Shown here piece by piece: positions 34,881 through 38,015 of a stretch of 38,015 nucleotides of DNA. The DNA is taken from contig JAGMCN010000034.1 in the NCBI GenBank assembly GCA_023129235.1, forward strand, positions 1 through 38,015, in the 5' to 3' direction. The translations under genes and the position numbers were made by a program. This DNA is from Caldifarciminota bacterium. Its GTDB lineage: Bacteria; Hydrothermota; UBA3073; JACQXS01. The notes under the pieces were generated by a model that was not told the origin of the DNA, did not search any database, and worked only from the letters and a program-made list of their open reading frames with translations. Position 1 is the stretch's first letter. Each line of letters begins with the position of its first letter.

Positions 34881-35930
34881 ATGGGATATATCTGGAAAAT
34901 ATTGCTTTCTTTTATCATAAGCTGTGCCATCCAGTATATAGTAGTTTGCCTTGCTCGCAAATTCAACTTTTTTATAGATAGGGTAGATGACAAGCCCCAG
35001 AGGTTTCATAAAGACCCTATCCCAAGAGCCGGTGGGATAGGCATTCTTGTAGGCAGTTTTATTCTGCTAACATCCTGTCCACATTCTGCGAATAAAATAG
35101 GTATAGGTATTCTTTTGATTCTATCAAGCTTGCCTTCCTTCTTGATTGGGAAGGTGGAAGATTTAAGAAATAATTTATCAGTTAAAATAAGGTTTCCTCT
35201 CTTAATCATTTCTCCTATTCTGGGAATGTTCCTTCTTGGAAATATAGTAAAGGATACAGGGATATTTACTCTCCCAATGATAATTGCAATTCCATTTACA
35301 TTATTTGCGGTTATAGGGATGACCAATGCTATAAATATCATAGATGGATTTAATGGACTTGCTTCGGGAATATCTTTAATTGCTTTTGGCTTTTTGGGGT
35401 TAGCGGCTTACATTGTTGGCGATATTGAACTTCTAAGGATAATAGGAATCTTGTCTGCTTCTTTGCTTGGCTTTTTTGTGTGGAATTTTCCAAGAGGAAG
35501 AGTATTTCTCGGAGATGGAGGAGCGTATTTTCTCGGCTTTATGCTTGCAAGCATTTCTATATTACTTGTAAATAGGAATCCACAAATATCACCATGGTTT
35601 ATTCTTGTGATTTTAGCATACCCGGTGTGGGAGGTCATATTTTCTGCGTATAGGAAAAAGATGGTAAGGAAGAAAAGCCCACTGGTATCAGATAGAGTTC
35701 ATCTACATATGTTGATATATCAACGCATTACCAAAACACACTGGAAGACATCCGTATATTTATGGATGCCCAGCGTGTTTATTGGTAGTTTAGGAATAGC
35801 ATTTTCCCGTTCAGCATTGATTTTAAGCATACTCTTGTTAATCTACATACTTTTTTATAATCTCTTCTATAATAGAATAGTAAGGTTTAAAGTGAAAAAA
35901 TTAAGAAAAATACAAAAGGTTAAGAAATAA
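34881..35930 (+). CDS. WecA/TagO/MraY-family undecaprenyl-phosphate sugar-1-phosphate transferase
   Basis: 'DKPQRFHKDPIPRAGGIGI', 'MTNAINIIDGFNGLASGIS', 'FLGDGGAYFLGFMLA', C-terminal 'DRVHLHMLIYQR'. Confidence 0.92.
   Translation: MGYIWKILLSFIISCAIQYIVVCLARKFNFFIDRVDDKPQRFHKDPIPRAGGIGILVGSFILLTSCPHSANKIGIGILLILSSLPSFLIGKVEDLRNNLSVKIRFPLLIISPILGMFLLGNIVKDTGIFTLPMIIAIPFTLFAVIGMTNAINIIDGFNGLASGISLIAFGFLGLAAYIVGDIELLRIIGILSASLLGFFVWNFPRGRVFLGDGGAYFLGFMLASISILLVNRNPQISPWFILVILAYPVWEVIFSAYRKKMVRKKSPLVSDRVHLHMLIYQRITKTHWKTSVYLWMPSVFIGSLGIAFSRSALILSILLLIYILFYNLFYNRIVRFKVKKLRKIQKVKK
35076..35096 (+). repeat. Family B repeat copy 3 (TGTCCACATTCTGCGAATAAA), inside the wecA-like CDS
   Basis: Same core, opposite strand; encodes CPHSANK. 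Confidence 0.7.
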
Positions 35931-35986
35931 AAGATGCCGAATCTCTGAAAAAAGCAGAGAGAAAACTCATAACTCTCAGCTATAAT

Positions 35987-38015
35987 ATGAAAACTTATGC
36001 TTATGGTTTCCCGCGATTAGGACAAAATCGGGAGTATAAAAAAAGTATAGAGAGCTTCTGGAAAAGAGAAACATCAAAGCAGGAGCTTGTTTCAAAAATC
36101 TTCCAATTAGAAAGAGAAATTATTGATAAATATGAGAACAGTGTGGATAAGTTCCCTGTAGGCGAGATGACTTTTTATGATAATATGCTGGACACAGCTT
36201 TGATGCTTGGACTTTATCCTTACAAAACTCTTGAAGAATATTATGACTTATGTTGGGGCAAAAGTGCTCTGGAGTTAAGTAAATGGTTCAATACAAACTA
36301 CCACTATCTTATACCTGAATTTCCTCAAGATTTCTCTCCCTCTCCACAAGATTCTGCGAATAAATTTAAACTATTATGGAATAAGCCGAAAGAAGCATTT
36401 GAACGATATAAAATTGGAGCGAAGCGGAAATCCCGTTCCGGCGGGAAGGGAATCCCCTATATGATAGGACCATTTACTTTTTTGAAATTAAGCAAGGGAC
36501 TTAAATCTAAAGATTTTGAAGACTCCCTGCTCGCATTAGGAGCAATATATAAAGAAATAATTAAAGATTTCCCGGAAGTCCACATTGACGAACCTGCTTT
36601 AGTTATGGAAATTTCACAGGTAGAACTCTCTTTATTTAAGCAAGTATATAATGAAATAGGGCATTCTTCTAAAATAAATCTCTTTACTTATTATGACTCT
36701 GTGGATTATTTAGAAATTCTATATAGTCTGCCCCTACAAGCTATTGGACTGGATTTTGTTCAGGGCAAAGCCAACTTAGATGAGATAAGAAAATACGGTT
36801 TCCCAGAAGATAAGGTTTTAATTGCCGGGATAGTTAATGGCAGAAATGTTTTGAGAGGCAATATCGAATACTATCTTGCTTTACTAAAAGAACTATCCGG
36901 TTATGCCAAAAATATTGAAATTTCAAATGCAGGACCTCTTTACCATTTACCCATATCAGTGAAGCAGGAAAAGTTTCCTCCAGAACTCTCGGGAAAGTTA
37001 GCTTTTGCCAATGAGAAACTGGAGGAGTTAAAAACTATCGGGAGAATGGTTGAAGAACGAGAACCCACACTCAAGAATTTAGAGGATTTTAAGCATAAAA
37101 TACCTCAGGATATTAAGAGATTAAAAGAAAAGGATTTTAAAAGAGCAGTCACTTTTCAGGAACGGAGAAAGATACAAAATAAGGTTTTAGATTTACCTCT
37201 TTTCCCTACAACAACTATAGGTAGCTTTCCTCAAACTCCCGATATTCGGAAAAAAAGAGCAGATTTCCGCACAGGCAAGATATCCAAGGAGGAGTATAAA
37301 TCCTTTATTAAGACAAAAATTGAGGAGTTAATTAAGCTTCAGGAAGATATAGGATTAGATGTTCTGGTGCATGGAGAATTTGAGCGAAGTGATATGATTG
37401 AGTTCTTCGCTGAAAAATTAGAAGGTATTACCACTACCAAGAATGGATGGATTATTTCTTATGGGACTCGGTGCTACCGTCCGCCTATTATTTATGACGA
37501 CGTGAAAAGGAAAGCACCTTTGACCCTGGAAGAGATAGCTTTTGCTCAGTCAATTACCAAAAAGCCTGTAAAAGCCATACTTACAGGACCTGTAACAATT
37601 GTTTCCTGGAGTTTTGTGCGGGATGATATACCCTTACCTTTAGTTGCTTATCAAATTAGTTTAGCCCTGCAGGAAGAAGTTAAGGACTTAGAAAAAGCAG
37701 GAATAAAAATCATTCAGATTGACGAGCCCGCTTTTAGGGAAAAAACACCCATTAAAAAAAGAGATTGGGAAACGTATTTTGATTGGGCTATAAAATCTTT
37801 CAGACTTGCCAGTTCTTTATCCTCGCCAGAGACTCAAATACATACTCATATGTGTTATTCAGAATTTGGCGAAATACTTGAGTATATTGAGAAAATGGAC
37901 TTTGACTGCATTACAATTGAGGCAAGTCGTAGCAGGGGAGATACTTTACAGTATTTCAAGGATATAAACTTTGAGCGGCAAATTGGTCCAGGAGTCTGGG
38001 ATGTTCATTCACCTG
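35987..38015 (+). CDS. metE: 5-methyltetrahydropteroyltriglutamate-homocysteine methyltransferase (cobalamin-independent methionine synthase), 3' end truncated by window
   Basis: My translation from ATG 35987: 'MKTYAYGFPRLGQNREYKKSIESFWKRETSKQEL...FPTTTIGSFPQTPDIRKKRADF...GLDVLVHGEFERSDMIEFFAEKLEG...IHTHMCYSEF...'; absent from the ORF track because no stop falls inside the window. Confidence 0.93.
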   Translation, partial: MKTYAYGFPRLGQNREYKKSIESFWKRETSKQELVSKIFQLEREIIDKYENSVDKFPVGEMTFYDNMLDTALMLGLYPYKTLEEYYDLCWGKSALELSKWFNTNYHYLIPEFPQDFSPSPQDSANKFKLLWNKPKEAFERYKIGAKRKSRSGGKGIPYMIGPFTFLKLSKGLKSKDFEDSLLALGAIYKEIIKDFPEVHIDEPALVMEISQVELSLFKQVYNEIGHSSKINLFTYYDSVDYLEILYSLPLQAIGLDFVQGKANLDEIRKYGFPEDKVLIAGIVNGRNVLRGNIEYYLALLKELSGYAKNIEISNAGPLYHLPISVKQEKFPPELSGKLAFANEKLEELKTIGRMVEEREPTLKNLEDFKHKIPQDIKRLKEKDFKRAVTFQERRKIQNKVLDLPLFPTTTIGSFPQTPDIRKKRADFRTGKISKEEYKSFIKTKIEELIKLQEDIGLDVLVHGEFERSDMIEFFAEKLEGITTTKNGWIISYGTRCYRPPIIYDDVKRKAPLTLEEIAFAQSITKKPVKAILTGPVTIVSWSFVRDDIPLPLVAYQISLALQEEVKDLEKAGIKIIQIDEPAFREKTPIKKRDWETYFDWAIKSFRLASSLSSPETQIHTHMCYSEFGEILEYIEKMDFDCITIEASRSRGDTLQYFKDINFERQIGPGVWDVHSP
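36342..36366 (+). repeat. Family B repeat copy 4 (CTCCACAAGATTCTGCGAATAAATT), inside metE
   Basis: Reverse complement resembles the 81-110 region (TTTAAA....TTCGCAGAATCYTGTGGA); encodes SPQDSANK. Confidence 0.7.
36426..36457. repeat. Imperfect palindrome in metE CDS
   Basis: GGAAATCCCGTTCC-GGC-GGGAAGGGAATCCCC; arms ATCCCGTTCC vs ATTCCCTTCC match 8/10. Confidence 0.7.

Noticed and set aside
34486-35009. ORFs 34486-34701(-), 34550-34780(+), 34650-35009(-)
   Set aside because: Cover the repeat cluster and part of the wecA-like gene; their sequences are translations of repeats.
35130-35190. 'GKVEDL' replacing a canonical DD motif in the WecA/MraY-like transferase, possible dead enzyme
   Set aside because: I recall related sugar-1-phosphate transferases with ED at this position, so it is not good evidence for inactivation.
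35942-35960. Hairpin TCTCTG-AAAAAAG-CAGAGA before metE as a riboswitch or terminator
   Set aside because: Only 6 bp, no U-tract, and no SAM or cobalamin riboswitch core sequence recognisable.

Overview
The 38 kb window is AT-rich bacterial chromosomal DNA. Three C-terminal Por/FlgD-Ig-like sorting domains suggest an FCB-like or candidate-phylum lineage, but this is inference only. It opens with the 3' end of a tRNA-Arg(CCU). A plus-strand housekeeping block follows: an HsdR_N-like/DUF5655-like protein, nadE, mrdA/PBP2, and a bifunctional homocysteine methyltransferase/MTHFR. Next come secreted beta-propeller/FG-GAP proteins, a glycosyltransferase plus GH130 pair, and two minus-strand secreted proteins. 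A long exopolysaccharide/O-antigen locus (about 14.8-35.9 kb) contains an SLBB protein, a Wzc-like kinase, sugar aminotransferase, flippase, polymerase, many glycosyltransferases, a pyruvyltransferase plus FrhB-like pair, gmd, fcl and a WecA-like transferase. The window ends inside metE. The main unusual signal is a dense population of short interspersed repeats from several sequence families. Many are palindromic, several lie in frame inside or at the ends of conserved genes (HMT/MTHFR, metE, wecA-like, mrdA, a glycosyltransferase, sorting-domain proteins), and some are nested or composite. One (14618-14673) can fold as a three-way junction with two hairpins whose tetraloops are exactly complementary, and it has a competing 10-bp pairing. 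The EPS locus also carries gene-decay scars: a gmd-type relic, a GT2 gene fused out of frame to a GT4 C-terminal remnant, and small orphan ORFs. No CRISPR array, transposase or phage genes were seen.
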